From: an uncultured Bacilli bacterium
GTDB lineage: Bacteria; Bacillota_I; Bacilli_A; RF39; UBA660
Reading direction: 5' to 3'
NCBI GenBank assembly: GCA_944363745.1
Contig: CALVVD010000040.1
Coordinates: 1 to 7,747, forward strand
Length of the DNA stretch: 7,747 nt
Each line of letters opens with the position of its first letter. The first letter of the stretch is position 1. Positions 1 through 6,243 of the stretch are shown piece after piece. The position numbers and the translations under genes are program-made. The notes beneath the pieces are model-generated. The model did no database searches, was not told the origin of the DNA, and saw only the letters and a program-made list of their open reading frames with translations.

Positions 1-230
1 ATAGTCTAAAAAACATTGCAAAAAGGAGAATTTTAAAATTCAAGGAAAATAACTCTTCAATTTAATATTTTCTCTAGAGGAATTTTAAATATTCATATCA
101 AAAAATATCTCAATTTACAAAATCTATACTTTTTTTTAAAATTTTATTTTTCCTCCTTCCTCCATCTTTTCATGAGTCTCCCATCTATCTATAATGTATC
201 ATGATAGATAATCTTAGTCAATAGAAAAAC
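1..230. other. Intergenic region downstream of yqeH, no supported gene
   Basis: No reading frame of useful length is open on either strand. The stretch is AT-rich. It contains a perfect palindrome GAATTTTAAAATTC (28-41), a near copy GAATTTTAAATATTC (80-94), CTCTAGAG (72-79) and the palindrome TATCATGATA near 198-207. On the minus strand there is a purine-rich run with two ribosome-binding-like GGAGG motifs (about 149-166), but neither is followed by a usable start codon. The only start with a reasonable upstream GGGAG is a 9-codon frame at 144-173 (MKRWRKEEK). The likeliest role is the 5' leader of a minus-strand gene lying beyond the left edge; this is inference. Confidence 0.5.
193..221 (-). 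promoter_or_regulatory. Candidate sigma-A-type promoter reading off the left edge
   Basis: On the minus strand, TTGACT (216-221, five of six matches to the -35 consensus) is separated by exactly 17 bases from TACATT (193-198, four of six to the -10 consensus). It lies just past the yqeH terminator, where a promoter for the next minus-strand gene would be expected. No downstream gene is visible in the window, so the call rests on the two hexamers and their spacing in AT-rich DNA, where chance matches are common. Confidence 0.35.
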
Positions 231-257
231 TTATATTAGATTATCTCTAATATAAGT
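224..257 (-). terminator. Rho-independent terminator overlapping the yqeH stop
   Basis: A perfect 12-bp inverted repeat has arms at 229-240 and 246-257 around a 5-base loop. On the minus strand it is followed by a T-run (225-229). The stem contains only two G-C pairs, but it is uninterrupted. The right arm and loop encode the last residues of YqeH and the left arm contains its stop codon, so the hairpin is built from coding sequence. It would end the transcript carrying yqeG and yqeH. Confidence 0.75.
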
Positions 258-1235
258 ACTTATTTTAGAATCTAAATAAATATCTATTATTCCTTTGTTA
301 ACTATTTTTATAAATCCAAGGCCATTAATACATATATCTTTTTTAAAACCAACTTCATAAGTTCTTTTTTGTAAATCTTTTAAATTATCATGTTTGTTAG
401 ATATTCTTTTAATCTTTAAATCATTAGACATATAGAAAGTAAAACTATTTCTTTCTCCTTCAACATAATCTATTCTTAAAATATCTTCAACAATAATAGA
501 TTGTCCCTTCTTAACTTGAAAAGTCTTAGGTTTAATCTCTTTTCTTGGACTTATTTTTTTAAACTCTTCATCACTAATATAGTTAACAATACTTCCACTA
601 TCAACAAGACCAGGTGTATCTATTAGAGTTAAATATTCATTAATATCTATTTTAACTGTATTCAAAGTAGTAGATGGAAGTGGAGACATAGTAAGTTCTC
701 TATCACTAGTAGAATAATTTCTTAAGAGTTTATTTATTAAAGTACTTTTACCTGCATTAGTATGTCCTATTACATAAACATTATTAGTAGTTTGATATAA
801 TTTAATTTGTTTAAGTAAATAATCAATATTATAATTTTTAACAGAACTAATAACTATTATTTTATCAAAAGGATTATCTAACTTATTAAAATATTCTATA
901 ATCTTTTCTTCTTTTACTGATTTAGGTAAAACATCTTTTTTATTCAAGACAAGGATCATCTTATTAGGAATAAGTTCTCTTATCTTAGCAATATCTTCTT
1001 CTAAATTTAATAAATCAGCGATATATAAGACTAAATCTTTAGTTTCTCCTATACTTTTAATAATTTCTAAGTATTCATCATTACTTTTTGTAACTGTTTG
1101 ATATTCTCCATAATTTTTTATTCTAAAACATCTTTGACACAAATCATTATCTAAACTAGTAGTATATCCTTCCCCTAAAACATTCTCATCTTGTAATTTA
1201 ACACCACAACCAAGACAGCACTTCTCATTATTCAT
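231..1235 (-). CDS. yqeH: YqeH, circularly permuted GTPase for 30S ribosome assembly
   Basis: This is a cytoplasmic GTPase of the YqeH/YlqF class, known in Bacillus to be needed for assembly of the small ribosomal subunit. With the ATG at 1235 as residue 1, an N-terminal zinc finger is formed by CLGC (7-10) and CQRC (33-36). The GTPase motifs then appear in permuted order: G4 NKKD (98-101), a G5-like SSVK (130-133), G1 GHTNAGKST (157-165), G2 threonine in PSTTLN (about 187-192) and G3 DTPG (206-209). A C-terminal domain of about 120 residues follows. At 334 residues it is somewhat shorter than Bacillus YqeH. G5 reads SS instead of the usual SA. A GTG three codons upstream (1242-1244) could also start the frame, but it lies inside the Shine-Dalgarno sequence AAAGGTGA, which is ideally placed for the ATG. 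The gene overlaps the yqeG stop by 8 bases (ATGAATAA), implying translational coupling. Confidence 0.95.
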   Translation of the reverse strand: MNNEKCCLGCGVKLQDENVLGEGYTTSLDNDLCQRCFRIKNYGEYQTVTKSNDEYLEIIKSIGETKDLVLYIADLLNLEEDIAKIRELIPNKMILVLNKKDVLPKSVKEEKIIEYFNKLDNPFDKIIVISSVKNYNIDYLLKQIKLYQTTNNVYVIGHTNAGKSTLINKLLRNYSTSDRELTMSPLPSTTLNTVKIDINEYLTLIDTPGLVDSGSIVNYISDEEFKKISPRKEIKPKTFQVKKGQSIIVEDILRIDYVEGERNSFTFYMSNDLKIKRISNKHDNLKDLQKRTYEVGFKKDICINGLGFIKIVNKGIIDIYLDSKISTYIRDNLI

Positions 1236-1743
1236 AATATTCACCTTTCTTAAATTTGTTATATTTACTATATTTTTTCATTATCTTATTTTCAAAAAAT
1301 CTATTAAAATTAGTAATCTTTAAGTCTTTTAAAGCGATAGGATCAACAAATATTTTTTTAATTTTGCCTTTATAACCATATTTCATATCAGTCATAAATT
1401 GATCCCCAATAATAGCGATATCTTTATTAAATAAATTATATTTAGCTTTTATTCTTTTCAAAGACCTAATACTAGGTTTTAAAGCGAAAGAATACCCATC
1501 TATATCTAAGTTATCTAAAAACACTTTAACACGTTTCTTTGGACTATTAGATACTATTAAGACAATAAAATCTTTTTTTAATTTTTCAATTAATTCTTTA
1601 GTTTTATTATCAATATCTAAACTATCTATTTTTACTAAAGTATTATCTAAATCAAATATTAAGCATTTAATACCTTCATCTTTTAGTTTTTTATAATTAA
1701 TATCAAAAATATCTTTCTTATAAATATCTGGTAAATATTTCAT
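1228..1743 (-). CDS. yqeG: YqeG, HAD-superfamily (IIIA) phosphatase
   Basis: This is a small cytoplasmic phosphatase of the HAD superfamily, YqeG family; its physiological substrate is not established. Motif I is DLDNT (31-35), with Asp31 the likely nucleophile and Asp33 the acid/base. Motif II is VSNS (64-67). The motif III lysine is in ALKP (87-90). Motif IV is GDQFMTD (113-119), with acidic residues for Mg2+ binding, followed by the VDPI segment typical of YqeG. The length of 171 residues is normal and there is no cap insertion. The ATG at 1743 has an AAAGGAG ribosome-binding site (1751-1757) 7 bases upstream. The neighbouring yqeH is the usual partner in Bacillota, where yqeG-yqeH stand in this order; aroE, which follows in Bacillus, is not next here. 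The gene starts 46 bases after the deacetylase gene and is probably co-transcribed with it. Confidence 0.93.
   Translation of the reverse strand: MKYLPDIYKKDIFDINYKKLKDEGIKCLIFDLDNTLVKIDSLDIDNKTKELIEKLKKDFIVLIVSNSPKKRVKVFLDNLDIDGYSFALKPSIRSLKRIKAKYNLFNKDIAIIGDQFMTDMKYGYKGKIKKIFVDPIALKDLKITNFNRFFENKIMKKYSKYNKFKKGEYYE
1241..1248 (-). promoter_or_regulatory. yqeH ribosome-binding site inside the yqeG 3' end
   Basis: AAAGGTGA on the minus strand lies 5 bases upstream of the ATG at 1233-1235. It encodes part of the C-terminus of YqeG (the Lys-Gly-Glu segment). This position decides the yqeH start in favour of the ATG over the in-frame GTG at 1242-1244, which is part of the site itself. Confidence 0.75.
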
Positions 1744-1759
1744 AGTCTTACTCCTTTAT

Positions 1760-1777
1760 ATTTAGTATATACTAAAT
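1760..1777. promoter_or_regulatory. Perfect 18-bp palindrome upstream of yqeG
   Basis: ATTTAGTATATACTAAAT is a perfect inverted repeat in the 46-base gap between the deacetylase stop and the yqeG ribosome-binding site. On the minus strand it contains TATACT (1764-1769), five of six matches to a -10 box, with a weak TAGAAA 17 bases upstream (1787-1792). It could be an operator over a secondary promoter for yqeG. It is not followed by a T-run on the minus strand, so it is not a standard terminator. Confidence 0.35.
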
Positions 1778-1789
1778 TTATATATTTTT

Positions 1790-3199
1790 CTAGTTATTTA
1801 CTTTTTGTCTTATAGGCATAGTATTTATATTTAAACTTGAAAAATTATAACCATTACTCTTAGCATAATCAATTATCAGAGGTAGAGCTTCTACGGTTTT
1901 ATTTTTAGTATCATGCATTAAAATAACATTATATTTATCATGTGATATGGTATTAATAACATTATTATAGATATCATCTTTAGAAGTATTATACTCTGCA
2001 TCTGTACTATCTATATTCCAATCATAATATTGATAACCTTTATCAACTACATCTTTAGTTAAAATACTCATAATCCCTTCACTATATTTTTTAGATATAG
2101 TATTACTAGAACCACCTGGAAATCTAAGTAGTTTTGTATCAACACCAGTAAGATTATAAATTCTATCATGAACTTGTTCTAAGTCATTATAATAATTATC
2201 TATAGATGTATAAATAATATCATATCTATGTGAGGCAGTATGAATACCAATAGAATGTCCTTCATTAACAATTCTTTTAACTAATGAGTCAGTTCCATTA
2301 CCAGTTATAAAAAATGTGGCTTTAACATTTTTCTCTTTTAAGATGTCAAGAATTTTATCAGTAGTACCATCTCTTGGACCATCATCAAAAGTAAGATAAA
2401 TAGTATTAGGTAATAAACTCTCTCTTACTTTTACATTTCTTATCGTTTTACTTTTATTATTGCTATTATCTTTAACTTTATATATTACTTTATAATCTCC
2501 TACTTTAGTATTATTTATATTATTAGTAATCTCTACTTTAGCAGTTAAGTCTTTATCACAGTTATCACTTACAACTACTCCTTCTTCTATATAAGATTCA
2601 TTTAGGCTTAAAAACACATTACTTTCACCATTTAATATAATATTAGGACTATCTATATCTTTTTGCTTTATATATCTTGTAACTTCTTTTTTATTACCAC
2701 TACTATCTATAACTCTATAAATTATTTTATCTTTTAATCTTTCTACTTTTACTTTATCAGTAATGTCTTTATCTACATTATCATATGCTTTATATCCTAA
2801 TTCTTTATATTTACCATTAGGACAATAGTATTCTTCTGTATTACCTTTTAATATTATTTTAGGTTTTTCTATGTCTTTAACAATAACATTTTGTTTAATA
2901 TGAAAAGTAAAGATATTGCTCTTATAATCATAATCTAATTGTTTAATGCCTAAGTCTTTAGTATTTATATTAGTAATTGGTCTAACTACTTTTTTATTAA
3001 AGGGAAAGGTATTAATAGTTATTCCTTCATTTTGATAAGATGAATTAATATTTATCGTTTTATTAAATGATTCATTAAGTTTTACTTTAGGTACAACTAA
3101 AAAAAGAAAAACAAAAAGACATAGTACCAAAGTAACAATAGTATTTATAAATATATCACTTTTAGAGACTCTCCTTCTTTTAATTTTTCTTTTAAACAT
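1790..3199 (-). CDS. Membrane-anchored NodB polysaccharide deacetylase with Ig-like repeats
   Basis: This is a predicted cell-surface carbohydrate esterase family 4 enzyme, likely removing acetyl groups from peptidoglycan or another wall polymer. A basic cytoplasmic tail (KRKIKRRR) precedes one transmembrane segment (about 16-37). Outside the membrane comes a degenerate Ig-like region (about 55-110), then two clear DUF5011-type Ig-like repeats (about 112-180 and 184-259). Each repeat has an acidic DN.D.D segment and ends in a Y.V.D..(G/N)N strand. The NodB domain (about 265-458) has every catalytic motif: TFDDGP (270-275), HTASH (320-324, metal-binding histidines), RFPGG (359-363), DWNID (393-397) and LMHDT (427-431). 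It should therefore be active with a divalent metal. The ATG at 3199 has AGGAGGA (3207-3213) 7 bases upstream. It is the first gene of the unit with yqeG and yqeH. The exact substrate (GlcNAc or MurNAc) cannot be read from the sequence. Confidence 0.92.
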   Translation of the reverse strand: MFKRKIKRRRVSKSDIFINTIVTLVLCLFVFLFLVVPKVKLNESFNKTININSSYQNEGITINTFPFNKKVVRPITNINTKDLGIKQLDYDYKSNIFTFHIKQNVIVKDIEKPKIILKGNTEEYYCPNGKYKELGYKAYDNVDKDITDKVKVERLKDKIIYRVIDSSGNKKEVTRYIKQKDIDSPNIILNGESNVFLSLNESYIEEGVVVSDNCDKDLTAKVEITNNINNTKVGDYKVIYKVKDNSNNKSKTIRNVKVRESLLPNTIYLTFDDGPRDGTTDKILDILKEKNVKATFFITGNGTDSLVKRIVNEGHSIGIHTASHRYDIIYTSIDNYYNDLEQVHDRIYNLTGVDTKLLRFPGGSSNTISKKYSEGIMSILTKDVVDKGYQYYDWNIDSTDAEYNTSKDDIYNNVINTISHDKYNVILMHDTKNKTVEALPLIIDYAKSNGYNFSSLNINTMPIRQKVNN

Positions 3200-3219
3200 T
3201 TTTATTTCCTCCTAATATT

Positions 3220-3248
3220 AGTATAGCAGTTAGTGGTAGAAATAACAA
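3220..3248 (-). promoter_or_regulatory. Candidate sigma-A promoter for the deacetylase-yqeG-yqeH unit
   Basis: On the minus strand, TTGTTA (3243-3248, four of six to consensus) and TATACT (3220-3225, five of six) are separated by exactly 17 bases. Transcription would begin near 3213, at the edge of the AGGAGGA ribosome-binding site, giving a very short leader. A 10-bp palindrome CTAATATTAG (3212-3221) straddles the start point. Confidence 0.5.
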
Positions 3249-3256
3249 CTTTTCTA

Positions 3257-3285
3257 TTTATCTAATAAGAAATATATATTATAAT
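3257..3285 (+). promoter_or_regulatory. Candidate promoter for the plus-strand membrane protein
   Basis: A perfect -10 box TATAAT (3280-3285) lies 24 bases before the start codon, with a poor -35 match TTTATC (3257-3262) at 17-base spacing. Transcription would start around 3292, just before AGGAGGA (3298-3304). The -10 is the left end of a 19-base inverted repeat (3280-3298), suggesting possible repressor control. Confidence 0.45.
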
Positions 3286-3298
3286 TAAGTTAATTATA
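3280..3298. repeat. 19-base inverted repeat, possible operator
   Basis: TATAATTAAGTTAATTATA has two 9-base arms that pair perfectly around a single central G. It runs from the -10 box of the plus-strand gene to the first base of its ribosome-binding site, so a bound protein would block transcription and an RNA fold would touch the ribosome site. The arms are all A/T, and such a repeat could occur by chance in DNA this AT-rich. Confidence 0.35.
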
Positions 3299-3308
3299 GG
3301 AGGAAAAC

Positions 3309-3641
3309 ATGAAAAGTATAGAAAAAATAGTACGTAATATATTAATAGTATTAACATTTATTAGTTTAATTATAACATTTTTAAATTTTACTTATTTAAC
3401 TTATCAAGATAGAAATATTGATTTAATTAATGACTTTTTAGTCAATTATGTTAATAATGCTTTTGTATTTATTGATAATTTCTTAGTAATTATCTTTGCT
3501 ATTATTTATGTAGTATTAGGTATAAAATCAAAAAAAGAAGTAGTGTTAAAGATAGCTTTTAGTGTTTTTTCTATTTTAACAACTATGGTTGTTCTAACAT
3601 TTATAATTAACTTTTTAGCGTCTTTATTTAATATTCTTTAA
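3309..3641 (+). CDS. Small three-helix membrane protein of unknown function
   Basis: I do not recognise this 110-residue protein. It is strongly hydrophobic, with three predicted membrane segments: about 10-32, 51-72 and 78-107. A short lysine-rich loop (KSKKE, 73-77) lies between the second and third. The loop between helices one and two (about 33-50) is polar and mildly acidic. It has no cysteine pair or obvious catalytic motif. The ATG has a strong AGGAGGA site (3298-3304) and a good -10 box upstream, so it is very probably a real gene even without a family. It is the only plus-strand gene here, divergent from the deacetylase and convergent with sigK, whose stop codon it overlaps by 4 bases. 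No T-run terminator is visible after its stop. Confidence 0.7.
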   Translation: MKSIEKIVRNILIVLTFISLIITFLNFTYLTYQDRNIDLINDFLVNYVNNAFVFIDNFLVIIFAIIYVVLGIKSKKEVVLKIAFSVFSILTTMVVLTFIINFLASLFNIL

Positions 3642-4348
3642 TCAAAGTCTATACTATTATATTTATTATTTTTAATAAATTCTCTAAGTATTTTTGTTAA
3701 AGCACGTTTCTCTATACGAGATACATAACTACGAGAAATATTTAATTTATCAGCAATTTGCTTTTGCGTCCATAAATCATTACCTTCGAGCCCATATCTT
3801 TTAACAATAATTTCTCTTTCTCTTTTACTTAAGACTTTTAAATAAGAATTAAGTAGTTTAACATTATCTTTTAAATTAATCTCTTCAATAAAATCAGGAC
3901 GTGGGGCTTTTATAACATCAAGAATTGATATTTCATTGCCTTCTTTATCAAAACCTACTGGTTCATTTAAAGAAATATTTTTATTATTTTTATTATTAGC
4001 ACGAAAGTACATTAATATTTCATTTTGAATACATTTAGCACAATAAGTAGTAAGACGATTACCTTTATTAGGAACAAAGGTATCTACTCCTTTAATAAGG
4101 CCAATAGTACCAACACTGATAAGATCATCTTGATCAATGTTTTTATAATCAAACTTTTTAACAATATGAGCGACTAATCTAAGATTATGTTCTATTAAAC
4201 TATTACGAGCTTCCTTATCTCCTTCGCCCATCTTTTTGATACATTTTTCCTCTTCTTCTTTTGATAGTGGTTCTTTAAAAACTTGATTAGAGTAACTGGC
4301 TGTAAAAGTAAAGAAGCCTCTTAGACTATCAAATAAATTAAACAACAT
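3638..4348 (-). CDS. sigK: SigK-type RNA polymerase sigma factor with pro-sequence-like N-terminus
   Basis: This is a sigma-70-family factor closest by eye to sigma-K, which directs late mother-cell transcription in endospore formers. Matches include the ARNSLIEHNLRLVAHIVKKF block (47-66), core-binding region 2 with DDLISVGTIGLIKG (74-87), the CIQNEILMYFRA segment (106-117), the basic linker followed by SLNEP and DKEGNEIS (126-141), and region 4 with the helix-turn-helix TQKQIADKLNISRSYVSRIE (194-213). The first 18 residues (MLFNLFDSLRGFFTFTAS) form a hydrophobic extension before Tyr19, resembling the pro-sequence removed from Bacillus pro-sigma-K. The 236-residue frame is continuous, with no inserted skin-like element. 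The ATG at 4348 has AGGTGA (4355-4360) 6 bases upstream. No convincing promoter fits between the upstream terminator and this start. A role in sporulation is inferred from homology only. Confidence 0.9.
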   Translation of the reverse strand: MLFNLFDSLRGFFTFTASYSNQVFKEPLSKEEEEKCIKKMGEGDKEARNSLIEHNLRLVAHIVKKFDYKNIDQDDLISVGTIGLIKGVDTFVPNKGNRLTTYCAKCIQNEILMYFRANNKNNKNISLNEPVGFDKEGNEISILDVIKAPRPDFIEEINLKDNVKLLNSYLKVLSKREREIIVKRYGLEGNDLWTQKQIADKLNISRSYVSRIEKRALTKILREFIKNNKYNSIDFD

Positions 4349-4375
4349 AAATTATCACCTAATAAATAATATGTC

Positions 4376-4408
4376 AAAAAAAAGGAGTTAGAATAGCTAA
4401 GTCCTTTT
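4376..4408 (-). terminator. Rho-independent terminator after the DUF3592-like gene
   Basis: On the minus strand AAAAGGA (4402-4408) pairs with TCCTTTT (4380-4386). One C-C mismatch follows, then a further 4 bp (TTAG/CTAA) close a 5-base loop. The hairpin runs straight into a run of eight Ts (4376-4383, partly in the stem). The stop codon TAG of the gene (4397-4399) lies inside the stem, so the gene's last codons also encode the terminator. It should separate the priA-side unit from sigK. Confidence 0.8.
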
Positions 4409-5080
4409 AGATTTAATATAATTTATTAATGTTATTATCATGGTTATTATACCTGCTAATATAAAGGCAATAGACAGTATAAGTGAAGGTAGAATATCAT
4501 TTGTATAGAAAGAAAACATTTTAATTAAAGAGAAGTATCCTGTTACTACATATGATATAGCAAAGCCAAGGATAATAACAACTAAACTTACTATAATTTT
4601 TAAAATTATAGTTAATCTGTTTTTAAGATTAATATCTGTTATATTTTTAATAATTGTATATGAAATTACAATTAAAGATATAACAATACCAAAAATACCT
4701 AAGAAGGTAAAAAGTGATATTGATGATAATGATGGAATAAAAGCTTCACTAGGATTATTAGGATTATATTTTATTATTCTTGTACTGTTCATTTTAGGTA
4801 AAATACCAGTTGTAATTGAAGAAGAGACAGTATATTCATGATTATCTACAACATAAGAATAAATAAGGGTATAGATGGTTTCTTCAGGAGGAGTGCCTTC
4901 ATCACGAAAAATAGTTTCATCATAAGTATTTTTTTCATTATAATCAATTAAATAGCCTGTTGTTTCTTTATAATTTGTTCTATTTTCATTATTTGGTATA
5001 GTAAAAGAAATTATTAATACAATTATACTAAATAATAAAACGACAATTCCTATAAATATATCTTCTTTAAAACTATTCAT
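4397..5080 (-). CDS. DUF3592-like four-helix membrane protein
   Basis: This is a 227-residue membrane protein of unknown role. One transmembrane segment (about 8-28) is followed by an extracytoplasmic domain of about 90 residues. That domain has the TTGYLIDY strand (40-47), YTLIYSYVVDNHEY (70-83) and the KYNPNNPSEAFIP segment (104-116) that is typical of DUF3592. Three further helices follow (about 121-144, 158-180 and 197-221), then a short basic tail. The DUF3592 label comes from this pattern, not from a search. The ATG overlaps the stop of the upstream gene by 8 bases (ATGAATAG). Its ribosome-binding site, AAAGGAA at 5090-5096, is inside that gene, so the two are probably translated together. 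The stop codon is part of a terminator hairpin. Confidence 0.75.
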   Translation of the reverse strand: MNSFKEDIFIGIVVLLFSIIVLIISFTIPNNENRTNYKETTGYLIDYNEKNTYDETIFRDEGTPPEETIYTLIYSYVVDNHEYTVSSSITTGILPKMNSTRIIKYNPNNPSEAFIPSLSSISLFTFLGIFGIVISLIVISYTIIKNITDINLKNRLTIILKIIVSLVVIILGFAISYVVTGYFSLIKMFSFYTNDILPSLILSIAFILAGIITMIITLINYIKSKRT

Positions 5081-6215
5081 TATTATTATTTCCTTTTTCT
5101 TGATGATTTGCTCCTACTTTATGTAATTTTTTAGTATGACCACGTTCCAAATCATTATAAGAAAAGATATTTTCTTTATCATTTACGAATGAGACTATGT
5201 CTTTTTCAAGATGCAAGCTTTTAAACAAATCTAAATTAACTATTTGTACTTTAAGTTCTTCACTAATAATTAAAAATGCTAGGAATCTATTAGTTGATGC
5301 TCTTTCATAAACAGCTTTACCATATTTAGATATTATTTCTTCTTTCATAAGTTCTAAACTACTTATATTAAAATTACCTTTTAAAGCACCACTATTATAT
5401 AAATAATTTACAATCTCTGTAGTGTTTTCTTCTATATCCGCTAAAAATTTAGAATATTCTTGTTCTAGTTTTTCTATTTCATTATTTATTGGATCTAAAA
5501 AGCCTTTTTCATCATTTAATCTTATTAGATCTTTTGTAGATATATAATAGCCACTAGATAACAAAATGAGTTCACCATTATTAGAAATAGCATATCCTTT
5601 ATCATTAAAACCTGTAGTATAATATGAAAACGTTTTATTTGGATAATTTTCTCTAATATTTTCTCCATTGAATTCATAAAATTCTTTAATTTTACCATCA
5701 ATACCAAAATAACTAACTAAATTATTATTTCCAAAATGACATACTCTAGATAAAGGGTTCACTCCTTTACTAAAATCAGCGATACTTAGGTAACCATTAA
5801 ATATATCAGAGTCATTTTGTTCTTCATTTAAAAATTTTTCTTCTTTAGCATTAAAATATCTAAATTCTTTATCTATCCAAGAAACACTTGCATCTTTACC
5901 AACCATAGCATAGCCATATTTATTAAAGTCAGAGGCAATATCGTACCTATATGATAATAGTGATCCATCACTTTCTCTTATATAAGCAAATTTTTTATCA
6001 GCAGTTTGTACTACTTTAAAACCATTTACAAAATCACGAGTATTATCAATAATATCAAAAGATATATGTGTTTTAGAAGACTTTGGCATTTTAAAAGAAA
6101 TAGAAACTTCATCAGCTTGTCCTTCATTTAATGTGTATTCGTATAATACTAATCCACCTAAATAAACGAGTCTAATGCCTTTAATACTAACTATTTTCTT
6201 AGGTAATTCACTCAT
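5073..6215 (-). CDS. WG-repeat-like protein of unknown function
   Basis: I do not recognise this 380-residue protein with certainty. There is no signal peptide or membrane helix, so it is probably cytoplasmic. The N-terminal half is beta-rich. A segment at about 65-122 has the rhythm of WG (KWG) repeats, with strands such as KKFAYIRESDG, YGYAMVGKD and VSWIDKEF. A more decayed repeat-like stretch lies at about 150-223. A probable coiled coil follows (about 242-267), then a mostly helical C-terminal third ending in an Asn-rich tail. The frame is open upstream to a TTG (6269) and an ATG at 6242, but neither has a ribosome-binding site. The ATG at 6215 has AGAAGTGA 5 bases upstream and is chosen. 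It begins 28 bases after priA and overlaps the DUF3592-like gene by 8 bases, so a joint role with that membrane protein is possible. WG-repeat membership is a by-eye call. Confidence 0.7.
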   Translation of the reverse strand: MSELPKKIVSIKGIRLVYLGGLVLYEYTLNEGQADEVSISFKMPKSSKTHISFDIIDNTRDFVNGFKVVQTADKKFAYIRESDGSLLSYRYDIASDFNKYGYAMVGKDASVSWIDKEFRYFNAKEEKFLNEEQNDSDIFNGYLSIADFSKGVNPLSRVCHFGNNNLVSYFGIDGKIKEFYEFNGENIRENYPNKTFSYYTTGFNDKGYAISNNGELILLSSGYYISTKDLIRLNDEKGFLDPINNEIEKLEQEYSKFLADIEENTTEIVNYLYNSGALKGNFNISSLELMKEEIISKYGKAVYERASTNRFLAFLIISEELKVQIVNLDLFKSLHLEKDIVSFVNDKENIFSYNDLERGHTKKLHKVGANHQEKGNNNNE

Positions 6216-6220
6216 TATTA

Positions 6221-6228
6221 TCACTTCT
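6221..6228 (-). promoter_or_regulatory. Ribosome-binding site deciding the WG-like gene start
   Basis: AGAAGTGA on the minus strand, 5 bases before the ATG at 6213-6215, is the only Shine-Dalgarno-like match near the possible starts. The upstream in-frame candidates at 6242 and 6269 lie just after or within priA and have none. Confidence 0.6.
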
Positions 6229-6243
6229 TTCTTATTTTTCATT

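Noticed and set aside
1236..1244. GTG start for yqeH three codons upstream
   Set aside because: The GTG is part of the AAAGGTGA ribosome-binding site that serves the ATG at 1235.
3661..3680. 8-bp hairpin ATTTATTA/TAATAAAT as a terminator for the convergent genes
   Set aside because: It has no G-C pair, no T-run on either strand, and lies inside the sigK coding region; it is likely an effect of AT-rich lysine/asparagine codons.
4372..4377. Perfect TTGACA on the minus strand before sigK, with GATAAT 15 bases further on
   Set aside because: It is made from the end of the terminator T-tract. The spacing is too short, and transcription would start inside the sigK coding region, after its ribosome-binding site. 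A SigE-like reading of the same bases also fails on spacing.
5525..5707. 60-codon minus-strand reading frame inside the WG-like gene
   Set aside because: It lies wholly within a better-supported gene in another frame, has biased AT-rich composition and no ribosome-binding site.
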